A stretch of 44,269 nucleotides of DNA from Brassicibacter mesophilus (GCF_050433385.1 NZ_JBNPXI010000031.1:1-44269); one strand, 5' to 3'; shown: positions 17,782-26,814, counted from the stretch's first letter. Translations and numbers: made by a program. Notes: generated by a model from the sequence alone, not told the origin.

Positions 17782-17910
17782 ATGTTGTTTATTAGCGAAG
17801 AAAGTCAACATACTCTTCTTCTATCAATAGTTTCCATGCTTGTTGTTATATTTGCTTTAGGTCTTGAAGGTCCTACTGGAATATCTGAAGAGCCAATTGT
17901 CATTCCATAA
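17782..17910 (+). CDS. Possible 42-residue membrane peptide
   Basis: A short plus-strand frame in a 350-bp gap between minus-strand genes. ATG is preceded by GCGAGGTGATT, a good ribosome site. The product has a charged N-terminus (MLFISEESQH), one hydrophobic stretch (LLLSIVSMLVVIFALGLEG) and a polar tail ending EEPIVIP. A strong terminator follows 26 bases after the stop. No family is recognised. The combination of ribosome site, single membrane segment and terminator argues for a real gene, but a chance frame cannot be excluded. Confidence 0.5.
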   Translation: MLFISEESQHTLLLSIVSMLVVIFALGLEGPTGISEEPIVIP

Positions 17911-17935
17911 AATCTTCGCTCCTTGTGATTATGGA

Positions 17936-17970
17936 ATATAGAAAGAGGCACTGAGTGCCTCTTTCTATAT
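17936..17970. terminator. Strong bidirectional terminator
   Basis: Long stem ATATAGAAAGAGGCAC / GTGCCTCTTTCTATAT with loop TGA lies between the small plus-strand frame and the end of arcC, and can serve both. Confidence 0.85.
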
Positions 17971-17982
17971 TTATATATTTTT

Positions 17983-18924
17983 CTATTTAAATATAACTGT
18001 CCCACTTTCCCCTCTAAGGGCTTCTTTGGCTTTATCTAAAGATGAAATAATAGCCTTTCTACCACATTTTGATTCTGCGAATCTCATAGCAGCTTTTACC
18101 TTTGGCAGCATGCTTCCCGGTGCAAAATGCTTTTCCTCAATATATCTACCTAATTCTTCAACAGTTATTTTATCTAAATCTTGCTGATTTGGTTTCCCAA
18201 AATTTATAGCAACTTTTTCAACTGCAGTTAATATTAACAACATATCAGCATCTAAGTCTTCCGCTAATCTTTCTGAAGCAAGGTCTTTATCTATTACTGC
18301 TGCTACTCCTTTTAGTTTATCTTCTTCTGTTTCAATTACAGGGATACCGCCACCCCCTACCGTTACCACTACATATCCGTTATCTACTAATGTTTTCACA
18401 GAGTCGATCTCTACAATTCTCTTTGGATCTGGAGAAGCAACTACTCTTCTATAGCCTCTTCCAGCATCTTCAACTATATCATAACCTTTTTCAGCCTTTA
18501 TTCTATCCGCCTCTTCTTTTGAATAGAAAGGTCCTATTGGCTTAGTCGGTTTTTTAAATGCCTCATCGTTTTTATCAACAACTACTTGAGTCACTAATGT
18601 AACTACGGACTTTTTACTTCCCCTGCTTTTTAATTCATCTCCTAATACTTGTTGTATATGATATCCTATCATTCCTTGACTCATAGCTCCACACACATCA
18701 AAAGGCATTGCAGGTGTAATATTATCAGCTGCCTCATTTTGTAGAACTAATCTTCCTACCTGCGGTCCGTTTCCATGAGCTATTATTACTTCATATCCTT
18801 CTTCTATCAAATCAGCTAAGTATTTACTTGTGTTATACACTACCTCTAACTGAGCCTCAGCTGTAGCTGGCTTGCCAGCCGCCTGTAATGCATTTCCTCC
18901 TAATGCTACTACCACCTTTTGCAT
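17983..18924 (-). CDS. arcC: Carbamate kinase
   Basis: Converts carbamoyl phosphate and ADP to ATP, ammonia and CO2, the energy-yielding step of arginine or citrulline fermentation. 313 residues, the family norm. Motifs are VVALGGNALQ at the N-terminus, HGNGPQVG, the nucleotide-binding segment VVTVGGGGIPV, and the AVIDKDLAS loop. Start ATG has AGGGGG upstream. It follows arcB by 24 bases; the two form one transcript from the sigma-54 promoter. No arginine deiminase gene is in the window, so the citrulline source is encoded elsewhere. Confidence 0.97.
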   Translation of the reverse strand: MQKVVVALGGNALQAAGKPATAEAQLEVVYNTSKYLADLIEEGYEVIIAHGNGPQVGRLVLQNEAADNITPAMPFDVCGAMSQGMIGYHIQQVLGDELKSRGSKKSVVTLVTQVVVDKNDEAFKKPTKPIGPFYSKEEADRIKAEKGYDIVEDAGRGYRRVVASPDPKRIVEIDSVKTLVDNGYVVVTVGGGGIPVIETEEDKLKGVAAVIDKDLASERLAEDLDADMLLILTAVEKVAINFGKPNQQDLDKITVEELGRYIEEKHFAPGSMLPKVKAAMRFAESKCGRKAIISSLDKAKEALRGESGTVIFK

Positions 18925-18948
18925 ATTTTATCCCCCTGTCCTTATATA

Positions 18949-19941
18949 CTATTTCCCTAATGTAGCAACCATAACAGCTTTGATTGTATGCATTCTGTTT
19001 TCCGCTTCATCAAATACTACTGAATGCTTACTTTCAAATACTTCATCTGTAACTTCCATTTCTGATATTCCATGTTCCTTATATATTTCTTCTCCCACTG
19101 TTGTTTTTCTATCGTGGAATGCTGGTAAGCAATGTAAGAACAATACTTCTTTATCTGCTTTATTTATCATATCCATATTTACTTGGTATGGCTTTAATTG
19201 TGCTATTCTCTCTGCAAAGTGCTCTTCTTCTCCCATCGATACCCATACATCTGTATAGATTACATCTGCTTCTTTTACTCCTTCATCTACTGATTCTGTT
19301 AGTGTTATTGTTGCACCTGTTTCTTGTGATATTTCTCTTGCTGTTTTTACTAGTTCTTCTTCTGGGAACAATTCTTTTGGTGATACTATTCTAAAATCCA
19401 TTCCCATCTTTGCTGCTCCTATCATTAAGGAGTTTGCCATATTGTTTCTTCCATCTCCTACATATGCAAACTTTATTCCTTTTAAGTATCCTTTATGCTC
19501 TTTTATTGTCAAGAAGTCTGCTAATATTTGTGTTGGATGATATCTATCCGTTAATCCATTCCATACTGGCACCCCTGAATACTCTGCTAATTGTTCTACT
19601 GTTTCATGCTTGAATCCTCTAAACTCTATTCCATCAAACATTCTTCCTAGTACTCTTGCTGTGTCTGCTACTGATTCTTTTTTACCTAACTGGATATCAC
19701 CTTTTCCTAGATATTCTGGATGTGCTCCCTCATCTACTGCTGCTACTACGAATGCACATCTTGTTCTAGTTGATGGTTTTTCAAATATAAGTGCTATGTT
19801 TTTTCCTTCTAGAGTTCTTGGTCTTATACCTGCATATTTAAGTCTTTTAAGCTCTGCTGCTAAATCGATAAGATACTCTATTTCCTTTGGTGTAAAGTCC
19901 TTTAATGTTAGAAAATGTCTTCCTTTTAAGTTAAATGCCAT
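18949..19941 (-). CDS. arcB: Ornithine carbamoyltransferase, probably catabolic
   Basis: Phosphorolyses citrulline to ornithine and carbamoyl phosphate when paired with carbamate kinase. 330 residues. Carbamoyl-phosphate loop KPSTRTR, HPTQ motif, ornithine-binding DVWVSMGEE and HCLPAFHD are all present. ATG at 19941 has AAGGAGGAG before it. The arcC partner and a sigma-54 promoter argue for a catabolic enzyme, although argF (anabolic) cannot be separated by sequence alone. Confidence 0.95.
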   Translation of the reverse strand: MAFNLKGRHFLTLKDFTPKEIEYLIDLAAELKRLKYAGIRPRTLEGKNIALIFEKPSTRTRCAFVVAAVDEGAHPEYLGKGDIQLGKKESVADTARVLGRMFDGIEFRGFKHETVEQLAEYSGVPVWNGLTDRYHPTQILADFLTIKEHKGYLKGIKFAYVGDGRNNMANSLMIGAAKMGMDFRIVSPKELFPEEELVKTAREISQETGATITLTESVDEGVKEADVIYTDVWVSMGEEEHFAERIAQLKPYQVNMDMINKADKEVLFLHCLPAFHDRKTTVGEEIYKEHGISEMEVTDEVFESKHSVVFDEAENRMHTIKAVMVATLGK

Positions 19942-20056
19942 TTTTACTCCTCCTTTATGTAATTAGTTATTAGCATTTTTCCAGTACAGTTCATGAAAAC
20001 GTTTTTCTACAAGGTAGCCTCAATAATCTACTAGATACTACCCATTATAGAACATA

Positions 20057-20072
20057 AGCAATTTCTGTGCCA
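20057..20072 (-). promoter_or_regulatory. Sigma-54 promoter of arcBC
   Basis: TGGCACAGAAATTGCT on the minus strand matches the sigma-54 consensus (GG and GC separated by ten bases). It lies about 115 bp before the arcB start. Transcription should need an enhancer-binding activator. Confidence 0.88.
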
Positions 20073-20180
20073 ATTCATTGAATTTCCCGAATACAAATCA
20101 CATCGTTTAAGGTCAGTATTTCAAGTCATTTTAAGGCTTTTAGTTTTAATATAGATTCAATAATCTTTGTTTACATGTAT

Positions 20181-20227
20181 CATATGCAAATATTTTTGCA
20201 GTTTGGCTGCAAGAACATTTGCATATG
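20181..20227. promoter_or_regulatory. 47-bp TGCA-rich palindrome, candidate activator site
   Basis: Perfect outer arms CATATGCAAAT / ATTTGCATATG enclose TTGCAG / CTGCAA. It contains TGCA-N8-TGCA at 20185-20200 and 20208-20223, and TGCA-N7-TGCA at 20197-20211. It is 109-155 bp upstream of the sigma-54 promoter, the normal distance for enhancer sites. A structural hairpin is the alternative. Confidence 0.6.
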
Positions 20228-20243
20228 GTATTGCTTAAATGAA

Positions 20244-20288
20244 AAGAGCAAGAACTCTTGCAGCAAAACCGCAAAATTTCTTGCTCTT
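20244..20288 (-). terminator. Terminator of the vor operon
   Basis: 11-bp perfect stem AAGAGCAAGAA / TTCTTGCTCTT with an inner GC-containing pair, 29 bases after the last vor gene, followed by T-rich sequence on the minus strand. Confidence 0.8.
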
Positions 20289-20316
20289 TCTTATTTATCC
20301 TCAATTTGAATTTCTT

Positions 20317-20859
20317 CTATTTATTTCTAACTGCTTCTGCACCTTTTTCTAATGCATTTTGGTTAACTGGAATTAAGTGTGCTTTAGACTCACCAAATAC
20401 CTTTTTAAATGCTTCTATTATAGAATCAACCTTAACAGCCTTAGTCAACTCAAGATATGCTCCTAGCATAACCATATTAGCTACTTTTGTGTTACCTAGT
20501 TCAAGAGCTATATCATTACAAGGTACATAATAAACTTCAACATCATCTCTTGCAGCTTTTTTATCTATAAGTGAGCTGTTAATTAATAGTTTTCCTCCAC
20601 TAACAACATCCTTCTCAAATTTATCAAGAGATGGTCTGTTCATAGCTATGGCAGTAGTTGCTTCTGTAACTATAGGCGAACCTATAAGTCCATCAGAAAC
20701 AATTACGTTACAATTAGCAGTACCTCCACGCATTTCAGGACCATATGAAGGTAACCATGAAACGTTTTTATTTTCAATCATTCCTGAATAAGTTAATAAT
20801 TGTCCCATTGACATAACACCTTGACCACCAAATCCAGCCACTATTACTCTTTCTTCCAT
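20317..20859 (-). CDS. 2-oxoacid:ferredoxin oxidoreductase, gamma subunit
   Basis: 180 residues with the gamma-subunit N-terminus (RVIVAGFGGQGVMSMG) and the conserved PSYGPEMRGGTANC segment. It completes a four-subunit oxidoreductase with the alpha, beta and ferredoxin subunits upstream. The complex oxidises 2-oxoacids to acyl-CoA and CO2 and reduces ferredoxin. Last gene of the operon, starting 1 base after the beta-subunit stop. Confidence 0.92.
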   Translation of the reverse strand: MEERVIVAGFGGQGVMSMGQLLTYSGMIENKNVSWLPSYGPEMRGGTANCNVIVSDGLIGSPIVTEATTAIAMNRPSLDKFEKDVVSGGKLLINSSLIDKKAARDDVEVYYVPCNDIALELGNTKVANMVMLGAYLELTKAVKVDSIIEAFKKVFGESKAHLIPVNQNALEKGAEAVRNK

Positions 20860-20860
20860 G

Positions 20861-21607
20861 CTATTCCACCTCCTCAGGAGTTCTAAGGTTACCTAATGGA
20901 TAATAAGGTATCATATTCTCTTTCAACCATCCTAAAGCTTCAACTGGTGTTAATCCCCAGTTTGTAGGACATGTAGATAATACTTCTACGATTCCGAAGC
21001 CCTTTCCAGATAATTGAAGCTCAAAAGCCTTTTTAATAGCTTTTTTAGCTTTTCTAATATTTGCAGGATCATGAACTGAAACTCTTTCAACAAACTTAGC
21101 TCCATCTAGAGTAGCAAGCATTTCAGAAACTCTTATAGGTTTACCTGCGTGATTTTCATCTCTTCCGTATGGAGCAGTTGTAGCTTTTTGACCTACTAAT
21201 GTAGTAGGAGCCATTTGTCCACCTGTCATTCCATAAATAGCATTGTTAACAAATATAGTAGTTATTTTCTCGCCACGTGCAGCGGCATGAACTATTTCAG
21301 CAGCTCCAATTGATGCTAAGTCTCCATCACCTTGATAAGTAAATACAACTTTATCTGGATGAACTCTCTTAATACCTGTAGCAACAGCAGGCGCTCTACC
21401 ATGAGCTGCTTCTTGCATATCACAATTAAAATAATCATATGCAAAAACTGCACATCCTACTGGAGCAACTCCTATTGTATCTCCTAATACTCCAAGTTCT
21501 TCTAATACTTCTCCTACTAATCTATGAATAATACCGTGGGTACATCCTGGACAATAATGAAATGGCTTGTCTGTTAAACCTTTAGTTTTTTGAAATACTA
21601 CAGTCAT
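20861..21607 (-). CDS. vorA: 2-oxoacid:ferredoxin oxidoreductase, beta (TPP) subunit
   Basis: 248 residues. Thiamine-pyrophosphate-binding subunit: FHYCPGCTHG near the N-terminus, the TPP/Mg motif QGDGDLASIG and NNAIYGMTGGQMAPTT. It carries the active-site chemistry with the alpha subunit. ATG overlaps the alpha-subunit stop by one base, so translation is coupled. The ptb and buk genes in the operon point to branched-chain 2-oxoacids as substrates, but 2-oxoglutarate or pyruvate specificity cannot be excluded by sequence. Confidence 0.93.
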   Translation of the reverse strand: MTVVFQKTKGLTDKPFHYCPGCTHGIIHRLVGEVLEELGVLGDTIGVAPVGCAVFAYDYFNCDMQEAAHGRAPAVATGIKRVHPDKVVFTYQGDGDLASIGAAEIVHAAARGEKITTIFVNNAIYGMTGGQMAPTTLVGQKATTAPYGRDENHAGKPIRVSEMLATLDGAKFVERVSVHDPANIRKAKKAIKKAFELQLSGKGFGIVEVLSTCPTNWGLTPVEALGWLKENMIPYYPLGNLRTPEEVE

Positions 21608-22668
21608 TATTTGTCACCCCCTGCAATTTTCTTAATCTCGTCTACTACAGCGTTTGGTGTTGGTACCATACCACCTGTTCTACCATAGAAATAAACAGGC
21701 TTTCTACCGTTAATAGCTATCTTAACATCGTCTATCATTTGTCCTGTACTCATTTCTACAGTTAATATACCTTTAGTTTTTTCGCCTATTTTGTTGAATG
21801 CTTCGTCTGGGAATGGCCATAATGTAATTGGTCTGATAAGACCTACTTTTAAGCCTTCCTCTTCACATTTTGCTATAGCATTCTTAACTATTCTTGAAGT
21901 AGTTCCATATGCAACAACTACTACATCTGCATCTTCTAGGTTATACTCTTCCCATCTTACTTCTTTTTCTTTGATCTCAGCATACTTCTTTTCTAGTTTG
22001 ATAACATGATCTTCAAGTACTTTTGGATCTATATATAGTGAATTAACTATATTAGGCTTTCTAGTTTCTTTAGTACCTACTGTAGCCCAATCTTTTGGTT
22101 TAAGGTCTCTTTTCTTAGGCTCATTAAACTCTACTGGCTCCATCATTTGACCTATCATACCATCACCTAGAACCATTACTGGAGTTCTATAGTAGTCAGC
22201 AACATCAAATGCTTCCATTACCATATCAACAGTTTCTTGAAGTGAAGCTGGAGCGTATACTACATGTCTGTAGTCTCCATTTCCTCCTCCTCTTGTAGCT
22301 TGGTAGTAGTCAGATTGAGCTGGTTGGATACCCCCTAAACCAGGACCTCCTCTAACTATATTTACGATAACACATGGAAGCTCTGCTCCTGCAATATATG
22401 AAATACCTTCTTGCTTAAGTGCTATTCCTGGGCTTGAAGAAGAAGTCATAACTCTCGCTCCTGCACCAGCTGCTCCATATACCATATTAATAGCAGCAAC
22501 TTCACTTTCTGCTTGTAAAAATACTCCACCGTTTTTTGGTAGTTCCCTTGACATAAACTCTGGTAGCTCATTTTGTGGTGTAATAGGATAACCAAAGAAA
22601 TAATTACAGCCAGCTTTAATAGCAGCTGCACCTATTGCCTCATTACCTTTCATCAAGACTTTAGCCAT
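21607..22668 (-). CDS. vorB: 2-oxoacid:ferredoxin oxidoreductase, alpha subunit (VorB type)
   Basis: 353 residues, typical of VorB-type alpha subunits. Visible are the N-terminal MKGNEAIGAAAIKAGC, the substrate-side GYPITPQNELPEF, AESEVAAINMVYGAAGAGAR with SSSPGIALKQEG, and the C-terminal transketolase-like region with YGRTGGMVPTP. It binds the 2-oxoacid and CoA side of the complex. It follows the ferredoxin subunit by 22 bases. Confidence 0.94.
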   Translation of the reverse strand: MAKVLMKGNEAIGAAAIKAGCNYFFGYPITPQNELPEFMSRELPKNGGVFLQAESEVAAINMVYGAAGAGARVMTSSSSPGIALKQEGISYIAGAELPCVIVNIVRGGPGLGGIQPAQSDYYQATRGGGNGDYRHVVYAPASLQETVDMVMEAFDVADYYRTPVMVLGDGMIGQMMEPVEFNEPKKRDLKPKDWATVGTKETRKPNIVNSLYIDPKVLEDHVIKLEKKYAEIKEKEVRWEEYNLEDADVVVVAYGTTSRIVKNAIAKCEEEGLKVGLIRPITLWPFPDEAFNKIGEKTKGILTVEMSTGQMIDDVKIAINGRKPVYFYGRTGGMVPTPNAVVDEIKKIAGGDK

Positions 22669-22690
22669 TTAATTCCCCTCCTTAAAATGA

Positions 22691-22921
22691 TTATTCTTCC
22701 ATTTCTCTTTCAACTTTAATAACTGTATCAGGACAAATTGTTGCACAGTTTGCACATCCTATACATTTGTCCATTTCCTTAACTGTAGCTGGATGATAAC
22801 CCTTAACATTAATTTTTTCTTTGTTCATTACAACAATTTTAACTGGGCATACTGTAGTACAAAGTTCACAGCCTTTACATCTGTCTTCATTAAAAGTAAC
22901 TTTACCTTTTGCTTTTGCCAT
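22691..22921 (-). CDS. 2-oxoacid:ferredoxin oxidoreductase, 2[4Fe-4S] subunit
   Basis: 76 residues with two cluster motifs, CKGCELCTTVCP and CIGCANCATICP, each of CxxCxxCxxxCP type. It carries electrons from the TPP subunit to free ferredoxin. ATG at 22921 is preceded by GGGAGGGTG. It sits directly before vorB, the usual delta-subunit position. Confidence 0.95.
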   Translation of the reverse strand: MAKAKGKVTFNEDRCKGCELCTTVCPVKIVVMNKEKINVKGYHPATVKEMDKCIGCANCATICPDTVIKVEREMEE

Positions 22922-22959
22922 TTTTCACCCTCCCATTTTCTTGAAATTTAAAATTGAGA

Positions 22960-23634
22960 TTAGCACATCCACTCTTCTCTCATATATAATTTTATAGGGA
23001 ATATTTCTCCCTTAATTCCTGCCGGTAATTCTTTAGCAACTTTTTCTAAAGCGGCTACATACTTTACAGGTATATTCAATATCTTCGATACTTCTTCTAC
23101 TAGTCCTTGACCTGATAGAACATCTTCAACTGTTGTGCTTTTTAATAGATGAGTATTATTGATTAATCCTGTTACCTTAGCTCTAGATACTCTTTCAATT
23201 TCTTTTATATATTTAATGGTATTCTCAGCATTTTGAGTTTCTGGTCTATTTGCATTTACTACAAACAGCATATCGTATTTGCCTTCTTGAAAATAGTTGT
23301 AGTATCTTCCTAAAGCCCTAGCACCTGCGGGGTCTCCTCCAACATCAAGAATTGCTTCATAGCTTTCGTCCTGTAACGGCGTGAAAACTTCAGCAGAAAC
23401 AGACGGGACATCTACAGCAGAGCCCTTTATTGAGCTACCTAAAACCTTTATGCCTATTTTCTCTAGTTCTTCAGATTTTTCACGACTTCTAAAATAAGGA
23501 TTTACTACATCTAAATCAGCCAATGCCACTTTTTTGCCTTGTTCAGCTAATTTAACTGCATAGTTTACTGCAAATTCTGTTTTCCCACTTCCATAATGTC
23601 CAACTATAACTCTTATTCTGTTGTCCTTTAGCAT
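22960..23634 (-). CDS. ParA/MinD-like P-loop ATPase of the vor operon
   Basis: About 224 residues from the ATG at 23634 (MLKDNRIRV); the longer frame from 23664 adds ten less convincing residues. Walker A is GHYGSGKTE, and DLDVVNPYFRSRE and DVGGDPAGARALGRYY resemble the switch regions of CobQ/MinD-type ATPases. The family accompanies 2-oxoacid:ferredoxin oxidoreductase genes in Clostridia. Its task is unknown; enzyme maturation or cluster delivery is a guess. Co-directional between buk and the ferredoxin subunit. Confidence 0.82.
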   Translation of the reverse strand: MLKDNRIRVIVGHYGSGKTEFAVNYAVKLAEQGKKVALADLDVVNPYFRSREKSEELEKIGIKVLGSSIKGSAVDVPSVSAEVFTPLQDESYEAILDVGGDPAGARALGRYYNYFQEGKYDMLFVVNANRPETQNAENTIKYIKEIERVSRAKVTGLINNTHLLKSTTVEDVLSGQGLVEEVSKILNIPVKYVAALEKVAKELPAGIKGEIFPIKLYMREEWMC

Positions 23635-23696
23635 ATAATCACCCTCTACAAAAATGCTATGCATTTTTGAATATTAGTTTAAATGTAATTTAAATA

Positions 23697-24773
23697 TTAA
23701 ATATATTGTTTAGCACTTTCTTCTTTTCTTAAAACTCTAAGTCCACCTTCTGCCAAAGCTATTAGCTCGTCTTCGCCTGGATATACGATTACATCTGAAA
23801 TAAAACTAACTCTTTCTTTTATCCATTCAATAAATCTCTTGTCATATGCGATTCCGCCTGTTAATATTATGGCATCTACTTTTCCTTCTAATACTACTGC
23901 TTGACTGCCTATCTCTTTTGCAACTTGATATGCCATCGCTTTATATACTAGCTCAGCTTTTTCATCTCCATTATCTATCATCTTTCCAACTTCTCTAGCA
24001 TCATTTGTATTTAAGTATGCTACTAAACCACCATTACCTTTTATCATTTTCTTTAAATCATTTAATGAATACTTACCAGAGAAGCATAGTTTTGTTAAAT
24101 CTCCTACTGGAAGACTACCTGATCTTTCAGGAGAAAATGGTCCTTCTCCATCAAGTGCATTGTTTACATCTATAACTCTGCCTTGTTTATGTGCACCTAC
24201 TGAAATCCCTCCACCTAAATGTGCAACAAGGAAGTTAACCTCTTCATATTTTTTACCTAAATCATTAGCTGCTCTTCTTGCAACAGCTTTTTGGTTTAAT
24301 GCGTGGAAAATACTCTTTCTTTCTATTTCAGGCATACCTGAAATCCTAGCTATGTCTTCCATTTCATCAACAACAACTGGATCTACTATATATGAAGGTA
24401 TATTTAAGTGTGAAGCTATTTCATATGCTATTACTCCACCAAGATTAGAAGCATGCTCCCCTAAAACACCTGTTTTAAGATCCTCAAGCATTACATCATT
24501 TACTTCATATGTTCCACCAGATATAGGCTTTAATAGCCCTCCTCTTCCAACTACGGCACTAAGCTTTGTAACATTTATTCCTTTTTCATTTAATATCTCA
24601 AGAATAATATTCTTCCTAAATTCATACTGTTCAAAAACTGTACTGTATTGAGATAACTCCTCTGCAGAGTGTCTCAATGTTTCTTCAAACACTAACTTTT
24701 CATTATCATATATAGCTATTTTTGTTGAAGTAGATCCAGGGTTTATAGCTAATATTCGGAAAACTTCTGCCAA
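23697..24773 (-). CDS. buk: Butyrate kinase (second copy)
   Basis: 358 residues of the ASKHA acetate/butyrate kinase family. N-terminal phosphate loop NPGSTSTKIA, VGRGGLLKPISGGTY, the active-site region AHLGGGISVGAH and ILTGGIAYD are intact. It turns (iso)butyryl phosphate and ADP into acid and ATP. It lies 13 bases after ptb. Together with the copy before ptb it makes two kinases in one operon, perhaps with different acyl preferences. Confidence 0.93.
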   Translation of the reverse strand: MAEVFRILAINPGSTSTKIAIYDNEKLVFEETLRHSAEELSQYSTVFEQYEFRKNIILEILNEKGINVTKLSAVVGRGGLLKPISGGTYEVNDVMLEDLKTGVLGEHASNLGGVIAYEIASHLNIPSYIVDPVVVDEMEDIARISGMPEIERKSIFHALNQKAVARRAANDLGKKYEEVNFLVAHLGGGISVGAHKQGRVIDVNNALDGEGPFSPERSGSLPVGDLTKLCFSGKYSLNDLKKMIKGNGGLVAYLNTNDAREVGKMIDNGDEKAELVYKAMAYQVAKEIGSQAVVLEGKVDAIILTGGIAYDKRFIEWIKERVSFISDVIVYPGEDELIALAEGGLRVLRKEESAKQYI

Positions 24774-24786
24774 TTTTATCCCTCCC

Positions 24787-25692
24787 TTAGTATTTTGATG
24801 CCATCAGCACGCCTAATGCTATCGAATTTAGTTTTGCTTCATCACTATCAGCTCTTGATGTTAAAACAACAGGGGCTTTTGCACCTACTATGATACCTGC
24901 ATTCTTTGATTTGGCTAAAAATGCTAATGATTTATATAAAATGTTACCTGATTCAATATTGGGTGCAAGTATAATATCTGCATCACCTGCAACTGGATGC
25001 TCTATTCCTTTGTGTCTTGCCGCTTCTTTTGATATTGCATTGTCTAGGGCAAATGGTCCTCCAACTATACAGCCTTCAATATCACCATTTTTATTCATTT
25101 CTTCTAGGGCTTGAGCATCTACTGTAGCTGGCATTTTAGGATTAACCTTTTCTTTGGCACATACCACTGCAACCTTAGGACTGTCTATATCAATTGAGTG
25201 TGCCACAAAAGCTGCATTTTCAATGATATCCTTCTTCTGACTTAAATTTGGAGCTATATTCATTGCAGCATCAGTAACTAATAGAAGCTTATCATATGTT
25301 TCTATATCAAACACTGCTACGTGACTTAATACTTTTCCAGTTCTTAACCCAATTTGCTCATCTAAAACTGCTTTTAAGATGATAGAGGTATCAACTAGTC
25401 CTTTCATGACAATATGAGCTTTACCTGAGCTGACAAGCTCAACTGCTTTTCTTGATGCTTCTACTATGTCCTTTATATCAATAATCTCAAACTTACTAGT
25501 ATCTAATTCTATTTCAGCAGCTACTTCTATAATTTTTTCTTTATCTCCTACTAAAATTGCATCTGCAATATTTAAATCATTAGCTTGTTTTACAGCAAGC
25601 AAAACTTCTTTGTCTTGAGCTACAGCTACAGATATTGTCTTGGGTCCTCTTTTTTCTGCCAGCTCTAAAACATCTCCAAAACTTCTAATCAT
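24787..25692 (-). CDS. ptb: Phosphate butyryltransferase
   Basis: 301 residues of the phosphate acyltransferase (PTA/PTB) family. Motifs: DAILVGDKEKI, KGLVDTSIILKAVLD, VTDAAMNIAP and the C-terminal IVGAKAPVVLTSRADS. It exchanges CoA of (iso)butyryl-CoA or (iso)valeryl-CoA for phosphate, feeding the butyrate kinases. It overlaps the upstream kinase gene by 8 bases, so translation is coupled. Confidence 0.95.
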   Translation of the reverse strand: MIRSFGDVLELAEKRGPKTISVAVAQDKEVLLAVKQANDLNIADAILVGDKEKIIEVAAEIELDTSKFEIIDIKDIVEASRKAVELVSSGKAHIVMKGLVDTSIILKAVLDEQIGLRTGKVLSHVAVFDIETYDKLLLVTDAAMNIAPNLSQKKDIIENAAFVAHSIDIDSPKVAVVCAKEKVNPKMPATVDAQALEEMNKNGDIEGCIVGGPFALDNAISKEAARHKGIEHPVAGDADIILAPNIESGNILYKSLAFLAKSKNAGIIVGAKAPVVLTSRADSDEAKLNSIALGVLMASKY

Positions 25693-26776
25693 CTATTTTC
25701 ACCTCGTTTTCATAGATTTTTTCACTTTCCTTGCCATCTATAACTCTAAGAGCACCCTTATTAAGTGCTTCTAATTCGTCTTCCCCTGGATAAATTGTAA
25801 TTGGTGCGATGAACTTCACCATACTACTAATTTTTTGTGTAAGTCTCTCTGCATAAGCTAAGCCACCTGTAAGTATTATTGTATCAACTTTTCCATATAT
25901 AACTGTAGTCATTGCACCTATTTCTTTTGCTATTTGATATGCCATAGCATCAAACACAAGCTTTGCTTTTTCATCCCCATTGACTATTCTCTCTTCTATT
26001 TCCTTAGCATCATTTGTTCCTAAGTAAGCAACTAGCCCACCTTTTCCTTTTATCTTTGGCTTTATCTCATTAAATGTATATTTACCTGAAAAACACATTT
26101 TTATTAAGTCACCTACAGGTAAAGTACCTGTTCTTTCAGGCGAAAAAGGACCCATTTCATTAGCATTGTTGACATCCACAATCTTACCTTTTTCGACAGG
26201 CGCTACAGATATTCCTCCTCCTAAATGTGCTACAATTAAATTTATTTCTGTTAATTTTGAATTATTTTCTTTAGCGAATCTATGTGACACTGCCTTTATA
26301 TTCAATGCATGTACCTGAGATCTTCTTTGTATCTCTGGCATACCAGATATTCTGGCTATATCATTTATTTCATCTACTGCAACAGGATCTACTATATAAG
26401 CATTTATACCTTCTTTGTCTGCTATACCCTTTGCTAAAATACCACCAAGGTTAGATGCATGATCTCCATTTATTCCTATGCTCAGGTCCTCAATCATTTT
26501 TTCTGTAACAATATATGTTCCTGCTGGCATTGGTCTTAGTAAGCCACCTCTACCAACTACTGCTTTTAATTCATTAGTATTAATGTCTATTTCACTAAGC
26601 CAATCAAGTATCATTTGCAACCTATATTCATACTGGTCAGGAATCTTTTCAAATTTCTCTAAATCATTGCTTTTATGTTCTATTTTTTTCGTGAAAACCT
26701 TTTCCTCATCTTGGTATAACGCAACCTTTGTTGAAGTTGAACCTGGGTTTATAGCTAATATGTATCTTTTTTTCAT
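25685..26776 (-). CDS. buk: Butyrate kinase (first copy)
   Basis: 363 residues, first gene of the eight-gene operon. Phosphate loop NPGSTSTKVAL, VGRGGLLRPMPAGTY, AHLGGGISVAP and ILTGGLAYAE are intact. It is clearly related to the second copy across the full length. ATG at 26776 has AGGGGTG before it. Expression should depend on the sigma-54 promoter about 40 bp upstream. Confidence 0.94.
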   Translation of the reverse strand: MKKRYILAINPGSTSTKVALYQDEEKVFTKKIEHKSNDLEKFEKIPDQYEYRLQMILDWLSEIDINTNELKAVVGRGGLLRPMPAGTYIVTEKMIEDLSIGINGDHASNLGGILAKGIADKEGINAYIVDPVAVDEINDIARISGMPEIQRRSQVHALNIKAVSHRFAKENNSKLTEINLIVAHLGGGISVAPVEKGKIVDVNNANEMGPFSPERTGTLPVGDLIKMCFSGKYTFNEIKPKIKGKGGLVAYLGTNDAKEIEERIVNGDEKAKLVFDAMAYQIAKEIGAMTTVIYGKVDTIILTGGLAYAERLTQKISSMVKFIAPITIYPGEDELEALNKGALRVIDGKESEKIYENEVKIDD

Positions 26777-26814
26777 CTTTTCACCCCTGTATTAAAGTTA
26801 TCCATGCAATATAT

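Noticed and set aside
17805..18005. Minus-strand 66-codon frame downstream of arcC
   Set aside because: It runs through a strong terminator and opposite the better supported plus-strand small frame; it has no protein-like pattern.
19101..19394. Leucine-rich plus-strand frame inside arcB
   Set aside because: It is the antisense shadow of a well-conserved gene and has no ribosome site.
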